From Clostridia bacterium (GTDB taxonomy: Bacteria; Bacillota; Clostridia; Christensenellales; Pumilibacteraceae), in the NCBI GenBank assembly GCA_900767465.1, contig CAAGAW010000016.1:1-51546 (forward strand): DNA of 51,546 nucleotides, given 5' to 3'. Each line of letters opens with the position of its first letter. Position 1 is the first letter of the stretch. The notes below the pieces were generated by a model that was not told the origin of the DNA, made no database searches, and saw only the letters and a program-made list of their open reading frames with translations. The position numbers and the translations under genes were made by a program. Below are positions 32,854 through 42,000 of the stretch, one piece after another.

Positions 32854-34644
32854 ATGAAAAACGTAAATGCAAAACAGTTAAGACAAATGTGGTTCGACTT
32901 TTTCCGTAAGCACGGACACGCGATCATCGGTTCGGCATCGCTCATTCCCGAAAACGATCCTACCGTGCTTTTCACGACGGCGGGCATGCACCCGCTCGTT
33001 CCGTATCTTCTCGGCGAAAAACACCCCGCGGGCGTGCGGCTTGCCGACGTTCAGAAATGCGTCCGTACGGGCGACATCGACGAGGTGGGCGACGCAAGCC
33101 ACTGCACGTTTTTCGAGATGCTCGGCAACTGGTCGCTCGGCGACTACTTCAAGGACGAAATGATCCCATGGTCGTACGAATTCCTCACTTCGCCCGAATA
33201 TCTCGGAATCGATCCCAAACGCCTTGCCGTATCCGTTTTTGCGGGCGACGCGGATTGCCCGCGCGACGAGCGTTCGGCGGAATTGTGGGAAAAAGCGGGT
33301 ATCGCTCGCGACCACATTTTCTTCCTTCCCAAAGAGAACAACTGGTGGGGACCCGCCGGAATCACGGGTCCGTGCGGACCGGACAGCGAAATGTTCATTG
33401 ACAACGGTCAGCCCAAGTGCTGTGACGAGTGTTCGCCCGCCTGCGACTGCGGCAAATACCTCGAAATCTGGAACGACGTGTTTATGCAGTTCAACAAGAC
33501 CGTCGACGGCAAGTACGAGCCGCTTAAACAGAAAAACGTCGATACGGGCATGGGTCTCGAACGTACGCTTTGCATACTTCAGGGTAAAAAATCGGTGTAC
33601 GAAACCGACCTCTTCGCGCCCATTATCGCCGCAATCGAGAGTATCGGCAGCGGCAAATACGGCTCGGACGAGGAAACGACAAAAGCGATCCGTATCGTTG
33701 CCGACCATATCCGCACGTCGGTATTTATGATAGGCGACGAAAAGGGCGTTGCCTGCTCGAACGTCGATCAGGGCTATATTCTTCGCCGCCTTCTTCGCCG
33801 TGCCGTCCGCTTTGCCAAGAAGCTCGACATCGAAATCGGAAAGCTCACCGTCGTTGCCGAAGCGGTTATCGAGGAGTACAAGGACGTTTATCCCGAACTC
33901 GAAATCAACCGCGACCGCATCGTAAACGAGATCACCGCCGAAGAGGAACGTTTCGAGCGCACCCTTCAGGGCGGAATCAAGGAGTTCGAGAAACTTTGCC
34001 ACTACCTCGTGGGCGACACGATCAGCGGCAAAGCAAGTTTCAAACTTTACGACACTTACGGATTCCCCATCGAAATGACGGTGGAACTTGCCAAGGAAAA
34101 AGGACTTAAGGTCAATATCGACGACTTTAACAAAGCGTTCGCGGAACATCAGCAAAAGAGTCACGCCGGAGCGGAACAAAAATTCAAGGGCGGTCTTGCC
34201 GACCACAGCGAAGCGACTGCGCGCCTTCATACCGCAACTCACCTTATGCACCGCGCGCTCAAAGAAGTTCTTCACGACGACAACGCCAACCAGAAAGGCA
34301 GCAACATCACCGAAGAACGTCTCCGTTTCGACTTTACGTTCCCGCGCGCTCTCACGCCCGAAGAGATCAGAGAGGTCGAGGATAAGGTGAACGAGGCGAT
34401 CAAAGCGGACGTACCCGTCGTTTGCGAGGAAATGACCGTCGAAGAAGCCAGAGAGCAGGGCGCGGTCGGACTCTTCACCGCCAAGTACGGCGAAAAAGTC
34501 AAGGTTTACACGATGGGCAAGTACTCCAAAGAGATTTGCGGCGGTCCGCACGCTTCGCACACCGGCGAACTCGGTCACTTCCGTATCGTCAAAGAGCAGT
34601 CGTCGAGCGCGGGCGTAAGAAGAATCAAAGCCGTTCTCGAATAA
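32854..34644 (+). CDS. alaS: Alanyl-tRNA synthetase lacking the C-terminal (C-Ala) domain
   Basis: This 596-residue class II synthetase charges tRNA-Ala. The catalytic core has LRQMWFDFFRKHGHAIIGSASLIP near 8-31, LFTTAGMHPLVPYL, FFEMLGNWSLGDYFK near 88-102, and NLE-type EIWNDVFMQFNK. After the tRNA-recognition helices comes a full editing domain with HTATH near 459-463 and CGGPHASH near 562-569 giving the zinc-type HxxxH..CxxxH site. The protein ends right after the editing domain (IVKEQSSSAGVRRIKAVLE); the DHHA1/C-Ala part, usually ~270 residues more, is missing. A terminator follows 16 bases later, and no remnant is seen downstream. GGAG is upstream of ATG 32854. Confidence 0.93.
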   Translation: MKNVNAKQLRQMWFDFFRKHGHAIIGSASLIPENDPTVLFTTAGMHPLVPYLLGEKHPAGVRLADVQKCVRTGDIDEVGDASHCTFFEMLGNWSLGDYFKDEMIPWSYEFLTSPEYLGIDPKRLAVSVFAGDADCPRDERSAELWEKAGIARDHIFFLPKENNWWGPAGITGPCGPDSEMFIDNGQPKCCDECSPACDCGKYLEIWNDVFMQFNKTVDGKYEPLKQKNVDTGMGLERTLCILQGKKSVYETDLFAPIIAAIESIGSGKYGSDEETTKAIRIVADHIRTSVFMIGDEKGVACSNVDQGYILRRLLRRAVRFAKKLDIEIGKLTVVAEAVIEEYKDVYPELEINRDRIVNEITAEEERFERTLQGGIKEFEKLCHYLVGDTISGKASFKLYDTYGFPIEMTVELAKEKGLKVNIDDFNKAFAEHQQKSHAGAEQKFKGGLADHSEATARLHTATHLMHRALKEVLHDDNANQKGSNITEERLRFDFTFPRALTPEEIREVEDKVNEAIKADVPVVCEEMTVEEAREQGAVGLFTAKYGEKVKVYTMGKYSKEICGGPHASHTGELGHFRIVKEQSSSAGVRRIKAVLE

Positions 34645-34660
34645 TATCGAACAACACCGG

Positions 34661-34693
34661 AACCCGCAGGTCGTTTGATCCGCGGGTTTTTGA
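34661..34693 (+). terminator. Intrinsic terminator of the glnS-alaS unit
   Basis: AACCCGC (34661-34667) pairs with GCGGGTT (34682-34688), with GG..CC extending inside, followed by TTTTTGA. It confirms that alaS ends naturally short. Confidence 0.75.
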
Positions 34694-34779
34694 ATGGAAA
34701 AGCACTGCGATTGCGGCTTTACGAATCGCGGCGATTGCTTGAGTGTAACGGTTTTAATTGTGTCGATCCGGTAGAGACC

Positions 34780-35577
34780 CTACAAATTTCGCGGATCGGG
34801 CGTACCGTTCATGTGGATTTTATAGAATTCGTTACGGTATGCCGTCGGCGAAATCCCCGAATGATAACCGAAAAATTTAACGAAGCCGTTTTCATCGTCG
34901 AACCCGCAAAGTTCGGCGATTTCTTTTATCCCGAAATTCGTGTTTCGGAGCAGGTTTTCGGCACGGGCGAGGCGGTGACGACAAATACCCGCTTTGAGAT
35001 TTACTCCGAATTCGCGGCGATAAACGCGCGACAGATAGTCCGTCGAGAAGCCGAATTCGGCAGCGACGGAAGCAGCCGTCAGTTTGTCGTTCGAATTTAT
35101 GCGGATAAATTCGTCCGTTTCGTGTGCGAGTTTGTTGCCCGATTTCGCCGTAGTTGACGCAAGTCCGATCAGGAATGCGGCAAGCGAGAGTTCGGCGAGC
35201 CTTGTATCGACGTGCGCGAGGTGATTTATTTCGCGCAAAGATTTTTCCGTGTCCGGTCGTGCTTTTCCCGTTTTCGGGAGCATGATTTTTTCTGTCGTGT
35301 CTGAAAAGAAATGCAGCCAGAAAAACGAGGTGTGCCCCGTGCTTTTTTCGTATCCTACGTGTTCTATACCGGGCGAAAGGACTATAAAATCACCTTTTCC
35401 GAGGTCGTATCCGGTCGTGCCTTCGCGGATCTTTACCCGCCCTTCGATAACGTAAATAAGCTCGTGCGTCGGCAGCGTAAACGAGCCGTGTATCCACGGC
35501 TTGACGGTATCGAATATGCCCGAATAATCGTATGTCAGCGAAAAGTCGTCTACTGTAACCAAGTCGGATTTTCTCAC
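34780..35577 (-). CDS. AraC family regulator
   Basis: This 265-residue protein has an N-terminal cupin-like ligand-binding domain (about residues 10-145: WIHGSFTLPTHELIYVIEG near 29-47 and KGDFIVLSPGIEHVG near 61-75, a metal/sugar cupin pattern) and a C-terminal double HTH (about 165-258), with LTAASVAAEFGFSTDYLSRVYRREFG and IKEIAELCGFDDENGFVKFFGYHSGISPTAYR given in parts. It is divergent from the GH127 gene with a 115-base control region between them, so it probably activates that gene in response to an arabinoside or similar sugar. Its codon choice is slightly more AT than flanking genes. Confidence 0.93.
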   Translation of the reverse strand: MRKSDLVTVDDFSLTYDYSGIFDTVKPWIHGSFTLPTHELIYVIEGRVKIREGTTGYDLGKGDFIVLSPGIEHVGYEKSTGHTSFFWLHFFSDTTEKIMLPKTGKARPDTEKSLREINHLAHVDTRLAELSLAAFLIGLASTTAKSGNKLAHETDEFIRINSNDKLTAASVAAEFGFSTDYLSRVYRREFGVNLKAGICRHRLARAENLLRNTNFGIKEIAELCGFDDENGFVKFFGYHSGISPTAYRNEFYKIHMNGTPDPRNL

Positions 35578-35596
35578 TTATGTCGGGATTTTTCCA

Positions 35597-35625
35597 TTGA
35601 CCGATCGCTAAACGAAAGGTATAAT
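35597..35625 (+). promoter_or_regulatory. Sigma-A promoter of the GH127 gene
   Basis: TTGACC (35597-35602), 17 bases, TATAAT (35620-35625). Just past the predicted start lies AATACG-ATTAAA-CGTATT (35629-35646) and then TTTGAT-AAAAA-ATCAAA (about 35655-35671), two short inverted repeats in the leader that may be regulator sites. Confidence 0.8.
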
Positions 35626-35692
35626 GAAAATACGATTAAACGTATTATAGCACCAATTTGATAAAAAATCAAACGGAAACGAGGAGAAAATT

Positions 35693-37555
35693 ATGAAACA
35701 CGAAAAAATGGCGGGTTTTGAGAACGTCGAACTGAAAGACGGATTTTGGCTTGATAGGTACAAACTTAACAAGCAGGTTTCGGTAGACAGCGTGCTGAAA
35801 CGTTTTGATGAAACCGGCAGGGTGGACGCGCTCCGATTCGATCACGCCGAAACCGGCAAACCGCTTCATATGTTTTACGATTCGGATATGTACAAGTGGA
35901 TCGAAGCGGTCGCGTATCTTTACGCGTTCGATCCCGCTTCTCAAAAAGATAACGTAAGGCTTATAGACGAGCTTACGGCGCGTATGGCTAAAGCGCAGAC
36001 CGCCGACGGATACCTTAACTCGTACCACCAGCAGATCGAGCCGCAGAACGTTTTCAAACTTCGCGACCATCACGAACTTTATACGTTCGGACATCTGATC
36101 GAAGCGGCGGTAGCTTACGCGCGCTACGTCGGCAAGATCGAACTTCTGAATATTGCCGAAAAGGCTTGCGACTGCGTTTATCGCGCTTTTATTTCCGAAA
36201 AAACGGCGGCGTTCACGACACCTGGACACGAGGAGATAGAACTTGCGCTCATGAAACTGTATCGCTATACCGGCAATGAAAAATATCTCGAAATGGCGAA
36301 ATTTTTCATAACCGAACGCGGAAAATATTCCGAAAATCGCGACTCATTCAACAATTCGTATCAGCATAACCTGTTCGTCACGCAGGACGATACGGACGTT
36401 TATAATCTCCACGAGGCGGTCGGGCACGCCGTCCGCGCGTTGTATTTTTATTGCGGCGTTGCGGATTTTGCGGAGAAAACTGGCGACGAAAAATTACTGA
36501 AAAATCTGAACGACGTGTTTGACGATATTTATTATCGCAAGTCATACGTTACGGGAGGCATCGGTTCGACGTATCGGAGCGAGAGTTTTACGAAAGCTTA
36601 CGATTTGCCGAATCATACCGCTTATTCGGAGAGTTGCGCGGCGATCGCCGTCGTTCTTTTCTGTTTGCGCATGCGGAAAACGGCGGCGAACGCGAAGTAC
36701 GGCGCACTTGCCGAACGTGCGCTTTACAATGCCGTTCTGTCGCCCGTCAGTCTTGACGGAAAGGCGTTCTTTTACGAAAATCCGCTTGAAATCGATCTCG
36801 CCCGCTACGACAGGGAAATCGCCGTGTCCAAGCAGTATCGCGAACACCTGCCGATCACTCAAAGGGTCGAGGTTTTCAAATGTTCGTGTTGTCCGCCGAA
36901 CATCAACCGATTTTTCGCCGAGATCGGCGACGCTATAGCGTTTGTCGGTGATGAAGGTGTTTCGGTTGAGCAATATATCCCGTCGCGGGTTAAAACCGGG
37001 TTCGGGTGCGTGGAAATTTCGGGAGATTACGCGGTGTGCGGCAAAATTTCCGTTTCTTCGTCCGACTACAAATCGAATCGGATCGCGTTGCGAATTCCCG
37101 AATGGTGCGACGATTTTTCGGCTGCGGTTGACGGCAAACCCGTAACGCCCGAATTGACGAACGGTTACGCCTATTTCGACGTTCGCGAAAAAATCGACGT
37201 AACCGTCGATTTTCATATCCGTCCGAAGTTCGTTTGCGCCGATCCGCGCGTTACCGCCGACGACGGTCGGGTTGCGTTCACTTACGGACCGATCGTATAC
37301 TGCCTCGAAGGTAAGGATAACGGATCGAGGCTTAACGAGTTGTCGGTTTTTGTCGACGTCGAACCGAAAGAAGACGGTACGTACGGCGGATTCAAGGTTT
37401 TTTGTCTAGACGGATTTCGGGATAGGTCCCAAAAAAAGTTGTATTACGACGCAAAATCGCAAGAGTGCGAGAGTGTTAAGTTGAAGTTTATTCCGTACTA
37501 TACGTTTGCGAATCGCGGCGAATCGGATATGCTCGTGTGGGTGAGGAAAAAATAA
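35693..37555 (+). CDS. GH127 family beta-L-arabinofuranosidase-like protein
   Basis: This 620-residue protein, with no signal peptide, has the GH127 (DUF1680) layout: an (alpha/alpha)6 barrel from about 60 to 430 with SDMYKWIEAVAYL near 64-76, GYLNSYHQ, and HELYTFGHLIEAAVAY near 127-142, then the Zn-site Glu313 in YSESCA, and FKCSCCPPNINR with Cys397, Cys399 and Cys400. In characterised HypBA1 a Cys of this cluster is the nucleophile and a Glu and Cys ligands bind zinc. C-terminal beta-sandwich domains follow from about 430. It would release L-arabinofuranose from beta-linked plant glycans or glycoproteins. GAGGAG is the RBS. It is divergent from its probable AraC regulator. Confidence 0.93.
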   Translation: MKHEKMAGFENVELKDGFWLDRYKLNKQVSVDSVLKRFDETGRVDALRFDHAETGKPLHMFYDSDMYKWIEAVAYLYAFDPASQKDNVRLIDELTARMAKAQTADGYLNSYHQQIEPQNVFKLRDHHELYTFGHLIEAAVAYARYVGKIELLNIAEKACDCVYRAFISEKTAAFTTPGHEEIELALMKLYRYTGNEKYLEMAKFFITERGKYSENRDSFNNSYQHNLFVTQDDTDVYNLHEAVGHAVRALYFYCGVADFAEKTGDEKLLKNLNDVFDDIYYRKSYVTGGIGSTYRSESFTKAYDLPNHTAYSESCAAIAVVLFCLRMRKTAANAKYGALAERALYNAVLSPVSLDGKAFFYENPLEIDLARYDREIAVSKQYREHLPITQRVEVFKCSCCPPNINRFFAEIGDAIAFVGDEGVSVEQYIPSRVKTGFGCVEISGDYAVCGKISVSSSDYKSNRIALRIPEWCDDFSAAVDGKPVTPELTNGYAYFDVREKIDVTVDFHIRPKFVCADPRVTADDGRVAFTYGPIVYCLEGKDNGSRLNELSVFVDVEPKEDGTYGGFKVFCLDGFRDRSQKKLYYDAKSQECESVKLKFIPYYTFANRGESDMLVWVRKK

Positions 37556-37663
37556 GCCGGTTTCTTGTTTCGTACAAAGAGACGTGTGAACGAGACGGAT
37601 AAATAGTCCAAGCAGCGGGTTGTCTTAGTTACCGGAGGACAGGCAACGACGCGTTCGGACGGT

Positions 37664-37671
37664 CATATAAT
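37664..37671 (+). promoter_or_regulatory. Possible SigE -10 element upstream of sigK
   Basis: CATATAAT matches the SigE -10 consensus CATAYAHT at all eight positions, but no good -35 partner is visible 14 bases upstream. sigK transcription in mother cells starts from SigE, so the context is right. The same bases contain TATAAT. Confidence 0.4.
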
Positions 37672-37708
37672 GTTAAGGCGCGGCAAAAGACGCCGGGCGG
37701 AGGCAGTA

Positions 37709-38404
37709 ATGATCGTCGAAACGTTTATGGCTTTTTTATGCCGCATATTTTGCTTTACTTCGTACGTAAATAACAAAGGTTCGTTTCCGCGTCCGCTAAC
37801 GCCCGACGAGGAGCGCGAGCAGTACCTTAAAATGAAAGACGGCGATATGAAAGCGCGCGAAACGCTTATCCGCCATAACCTCAGGCTCGTCGCGCACGTC
37901 GTAAAAAAGTATCAGGGCGCGGGCGAGGCGGACGATCTTATTTCGGTGGGAAGCATAGGGCTTATCAAGGGTATCGAAAGTTTCGAGTACGGCAAGGGGA
38001 CGCAACCGGCAACGTATCTCGCGCGGTGCATCGATAACGAGATTTTAATGTACATACGCGCCAACAAAAAACACCGCGTCGTTCAGTCGCTCGCCGAGCC
38101 TGTCGGCACCGACAAAGAGGGAAACGAGATCACGCTTATGGATATTCTTCCGGCTCCCGAGGACGGCGAATTCGACCGCGTAGAGAGGGAAGCGACTATG
38201 GATAAGATAATCGGCGTGATCGGGCGCGTTCTCACAAAGCGCGAGAAAATCGTAGTCTGTCTTCGGTACGGACTTTGCGGAGCGCGGGTTCACACACAAC
38301 TCGAAATCGCCGAAAAGATGAAGATTTCGCGTTCGTACGTGTCGCGTATCGAAAAGAAAGCGGTCGGGAAAATTACCAAAGCGATCGGCGTAAACGGGCG
38401 TTAA
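37709..38404 (+). CDS. sigK: RNA polymerase sigma-K factor (uninterrupted)
   Basis: This 231-residue sigma-70 family factor matches SigK. It has a hydrophobic pro-sequence (MIVETFMAFLCRIFCFTSYV), then FPRPLTPDEEREQYLKMKDGD, region 2 IRHNLRLVAHVVKKYQGAG and DDLISVGSIGLIKGIESFEYGKGTQPATYLARCIDNEILM in parts, and region 4 LTKREKIVVCLRYGLCG followed by EIAEKMKISRSYVSRIEKKA. It directs late mother-cell gene expression, including coat and germination genes. In Bacillus sigK is interrupted by the skin element; here the frame is intact. The ATG at 37709 gives the normal pro-sequence; GGCGGAGG is its RBS. Confidence 0.96.
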   Translation: MIVETFMAFLCRIFCFTSYVNNKGSFPRPLTPDEEREQYLKMKDGDMKARETLIRHNLRLVAHVVKKYQGAGEADDLISVGSIGLIKGIESFEYGKGTQPATYLARCIDNEILMYIRANKKHRVVQSLAEPVGTDKEGNEITLMDILPAPEDGEFDRVEREATMDKIIGVIGRVLTKREKIVVCLRYGLCGARVHTQLEIAEKMKISRSYVSRIEKKAVGKITKAIGVNGR

Positions 38405-38408
38405 ACGC

Positions 38409-38437
38409 TTGCAAAAAAAACGTGCCGGTGATATAAT
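38409..38437 (+). promoter_or_regulatory. Sigma-A promoter of rnpB
   Basis: TTGCAA (38409-38414), 17 bases, TATAAT (38432-38437), with RNase P RNA starting about five bases later. Confidence 0.85.
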
Positions 38438-38441
38438 AAAC

Positions 38442-38766
38442 GAGCAAGACAGTCGGACGGTTGCGCGTATGCGAGGAAAGTCCGAACACCGCAGGACAGG
38501 ATGCCGGCTAACTACCGGTGAAGGCGACTTTAAGGAAAGTGCAACAGAAATAAACCGCCGCGATTTTTCGCAGGCAAGGTTGGAAAGGCAGGGTAAGAGC
38601 CTACCGCGCCCTCGGCAACGAGGGTGGCAATGTAAACCCCATCCGGTGCAAGGCGTGAGGGAAACGGGTTGTCCGCCCTCCCTCCGATGCCGCTCGATCG
38701 TATCGGCAACGATACGGCCAGACAGATAACCGTTCTCGACAGAATTCGGCTTACAGACTGTCTTGC
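38442..38766 (+). ncRNA. rnpB: RNase P RNA (type A-like)
   Basis: The RNA removes 5' leaders from pre-tRNAs. The outer stem pairs GCAAGACAGTC near 38444 with GACTGTCTTGC at 38756-38766. The catalytic core has GAGGAAAGTCC at 38472-38482 (P4/CR-I), ACAGAAA at 38544-38550, GTAAACCCCATCCGGTGCAA near 38633-38652, and the 3' block GACAGAATTCGGCTTACA. Total length is about 325 nt. The extra GGTAAGAGCCTACCGC-type hairpin in the P12-P14 zone and the P4 block fit a type A form. It has its own promoter and a terminator 14 bases on. Confidence 0.93.
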
Positions 38767-38779
38767 TATCTTAAAAGAT

Positions 38780-38810
38780 ATCCGTACCCGACGGTGCGGA
38801 TTTTTCTTTT
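38780..38810 (+). terminator. Intrinsic terminator of rnpB
   Basis: ATCCGTACC (38780-38788) pairs with GGTGCGGAT (38793-38801) with one wobble, then TTTTCTTTT. A smaller TATCTT-AAAAGATA hairpin lies just before it. Confidence 0.85.
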
Positions 38811-38812
38811 TT

Positions 38813-38910
38813 AAAGTACTATGCAAAGTTCAGTAGCGCGCATTACGTGCCGTTTTGTTATCAAAATCGCAAAAAAACAAGTACTATGCAAAGTACTATG
38901 CAAACTTTGC
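38813..38910. repeat. Three AAGTACTATGC motifs upstream of the glucan synthase gene
   Basis: AAAGTACTATGCAAAGTT occurs at 38813-38830. A tandem AAGTACTATGC-AAAGTACTATGC occurs at 38879-38901, followed by AAACTTTGC, the inverse of GCAAAG. AGTACT is itself a palindrome. They look like binding sites for a transcription factor controlling the gene at 39002. From 38911 to 39001 only a weak promoter is visible (CATAAT near 38969 with no clear -35), so an activator or a regulated start is plausible. Confidence 0.75.
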
Positions 38911-39001
38911 GCACGTCAAAAACAGTAACGGCAATTGCGTCTTAATCGTTTTATTTCTTCGGAAAACGGACATAATCTTCAAAAAACAATCCGGAGTAAC
39001 T

Positions 39002-42000
39002 ATGCTCGTTTTAGTCTTGTCTTTACCCGTTATTTTTGTCATTGCCGCCGTTTTTTCCGCGCTCGGCTTCGGTCGTGCGGCCGCGAAGTTTACGCGTCTG
39101 CCGATTCTCGATACCGATAAACTCACCGAAGAGACGCTTAAACTCGCCGCCGAATGCCGCGGCGCAAAAGTCGGAGGTGCGGGTCTTGACGTGTATTCGG
39201 CGGTAAAAAGTTGCGAAAAGGCGTATTCGGAAATAAAGGGGAAAATTGCGGGCGGAACCGAACCCGACGAATGCGAAACCGAGTTTGCGGACGGCTTCCG
39301 ATACGTTGCCGAAGCCGAGGTCGGATTGCGCGACCTTCGTTTTTTCCGGGACCTTCCGCATGCGGATAACGTGCCGCGGGTTTATCTTTTTGCCGAACTC
39401 GTACTTAAAAGTTCGGGCGGGTACGTAAGCCGCGACGCGCTCGTTCATTACGCGTCGGCGTTCGGCGAGGCGTGTCCGTTTGACGTGACGGAAGCGGACG
39501 CGTTGCCGTCGGCTTTTACCGTAGCCGCGCTTGACGAATGCGCCCGTGTTGCGGTCGCAATCATTAACCGTAACGAGCGGATCCGTGCCGCGCAGCGTGA
39601 CGCGCGCGAAGAGAAAATAGACGTTGCGAGGCTGTCGTCGGCGGCGTACGTAAAGACTCTTTCCGAACTTAGCGAGGGCAAGTTCCGCGACGAGATCGTA
39701 CGGATATGCGCCGACAACGGCTTTTCCGTCGAAAGCCGCGAAGCCGAGTTTTACGCGTCCGTATCGCGCGACAAACTTGCGCTTTCGGGCGCGCTGAAAA
39801 CACTCCGCTCGTCGTCGCGGATTTTCGACCGCGAAACCGTTTTGTCGCTTTCGGGCGCGGCGGCACGGCTTAAAAACGCGCGCGGTTACGATATGCTTAC
39901 TACGGGAACGAAAGCGTACTTTCTCGGCAAAATAGCCGATAAATCCAAGCGCGAAAAAACGGGCGAAGCGGGTATTGCCGAACGAATCGTTTCGGAGTCG
40001 CAGCGCAAAAACGGAGACCTGGCCGAATACCTTATCCCCAAACCCGCCGGCGCGTTTTTATATTTCGCTTTAACGGTTCTCAAACTTCTGCTTACGGCGG
40101 GCGCGGCGATCGGCGTGTGGTTTTTTACTCCGGCGCATAAGTTCGCCGTTGCGTTGTTGTCCGCTCCTTCGGCGTATTTCGTCGTAAAACGCCTGGTCGA
40201 GCGGTATGCGGCGGCGGGCGTAAAACCTCGGATTCTGCCGGAATATTCGTTTGAAAAAACCGATCCGGCGGTCGGCGCGAACCTCGTTTGCACGCGGCTT
40301 GTAAGTTCGGCTGCGGAGGCGAAAGAAGCCGTTTTTAACCTCGCGGTAACAGCGAAAGCGAACCCGTCGCCGAGGTTCTCGTATACGTTGCTTGTCGATT
40401 TGCCGCCCGCAACGCGCGAAAAATCGGACGAGGACGACGCGATTATATCCGCGCTCGTCGGAGCGTTTGACGGTCTCGGCGAAAGGTTTAATCTGCTTAT
40501 CCGTTCCCGCGAGCCGGATTCCGACGGGAAATATTGCGGCCGCGAGCGTAAACGCGGCGCGTTGCTGGCTCTCAACGGGCTGATTCTTCGCGACGACGCC
40601 GCGCCTTTTCGTATCGTTCGCGGCACGACTTACGCCCAAAAGTACGTAATCGCGCTCGATGCGGACACGCGGCTCGATTGCGCCGATCGGCTTGTCGGAA
40701 TCGCCGAACATCCGTATAACGCGAAGTACGCCGTCATAAGCGTTCGCGCGTATGCCGCCCCTAAATCGCTCGGCACGCTTTTTGCGCGTGTTTTTTCGGG
40801 TGCGAGCGGGGTGAGCGACTATGACGGCGCGGTCGGATCGGGTCTCGGATGGGAGGCGTTCGGAGTCGGAAACTTTACGGGCAAGGGGATTTACCGCGTG
40901 GCGGAATTCGACAGAGCGACGGGTAATGCGTTTCCGGACGGGCGCATACTCAGTCACGACTTTATCGAGGGTGCGTACGCCGGTTGCGGCGAGTCGCGTC
41001 TTCCGGTAATCGACGATTTTCCGCCGTCTTTCGCCGTATATACCGAGCGCAATTTAAGGTGGATTCGCGGTGACGCGCAACTTTTGCCGTACTTGTTTCC
41101 GACAGTAAAAAACAAAGCGGGCAGGAGGGTAAGAAATCCTATCGGAATCGTCGCGAAAGGTCGTATTCTCGGCAATATTCTTTCGCCGCTGAGGTGTGTT
41201 TTTACTTTTGCGCTTACGGTTTTTGCCGCCGTAACAGGCTCGCTTGCCGCCGCCTGTACCGCGCTTTTGCCGGTCGCCGCCGAAATGATTTTCGCGTTCG
41301 GGTACGGCAGCGCGAAACTTTCGGCAAAGGAAATATCGGCTTCGCTCACGCGGTTTGCCTTTACGCCCGCGCTTGCTGTTTTTCACCTTGCGGCGATCGT
41401 AAAAACCATGCGACGGCTCGTCGTAAAAAAACGCCTTCTCGAATGGAAAACTTTTGCTCACTCCAAAGGCGTCGAATGCGGATTGCCTCAATTTTTTCTT
41501 ACTTTCGCGCTGTTTGCGCTGAACCTCTTTTTCGGTAAAAATCCGATCGTTTACGTTCTTTGCGCCGCGTTCGTTCTCGCCGTTCCGTTCGGTGCGTTTT
41601 CCGCCGAAAAAGACAAGCCCGCAGCGATAAGCGAGCCTCGATCGCGCGGTTTTCTCACGCTCGCCGCCGAACGGACGTGGCGGTATTTTGCGGACGCGAT
41701 CACCGAAAAAACGAACTTTCTGCCGCCCGACAATTACGACGAACGATCGGGTAAAGGCTACGCCTACCGAACTTCGCCCACCGATATAGGAATGTCGCTC
41801 GTCGCCGTGTTCTGCGCCGAAAAACTGAATATAATCCGTGCCGAAACCGCCCGCGATCTTTTGAAAAACATTGTAAATTCAATCGAAAAACTGCCGAAAT
41901 GGAACGGAAACCTTTATAATTGGTACGATCCTCGCACGCTTTCGGTGTTGCCGCCCGCGTACGTATCGTCGGTGGACGAGGGGAACTTTTTGTGTTCGCT

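Noticed and set aside
32878..34578. Long minus-strand open frame antisense to alaS (566 codons)
   Set aside because: It is the complement of a well-supported synthetase with motifs throughout; its translation is low-complexity Val/Phe/Arg-rich, typical of antisense shadow.
37709..38404. Skin-like element in sigK
   Set aside because: The sigK frame is continuous from the pro-sequence to region 4, with no interruption, recombinase or att-like repeat.
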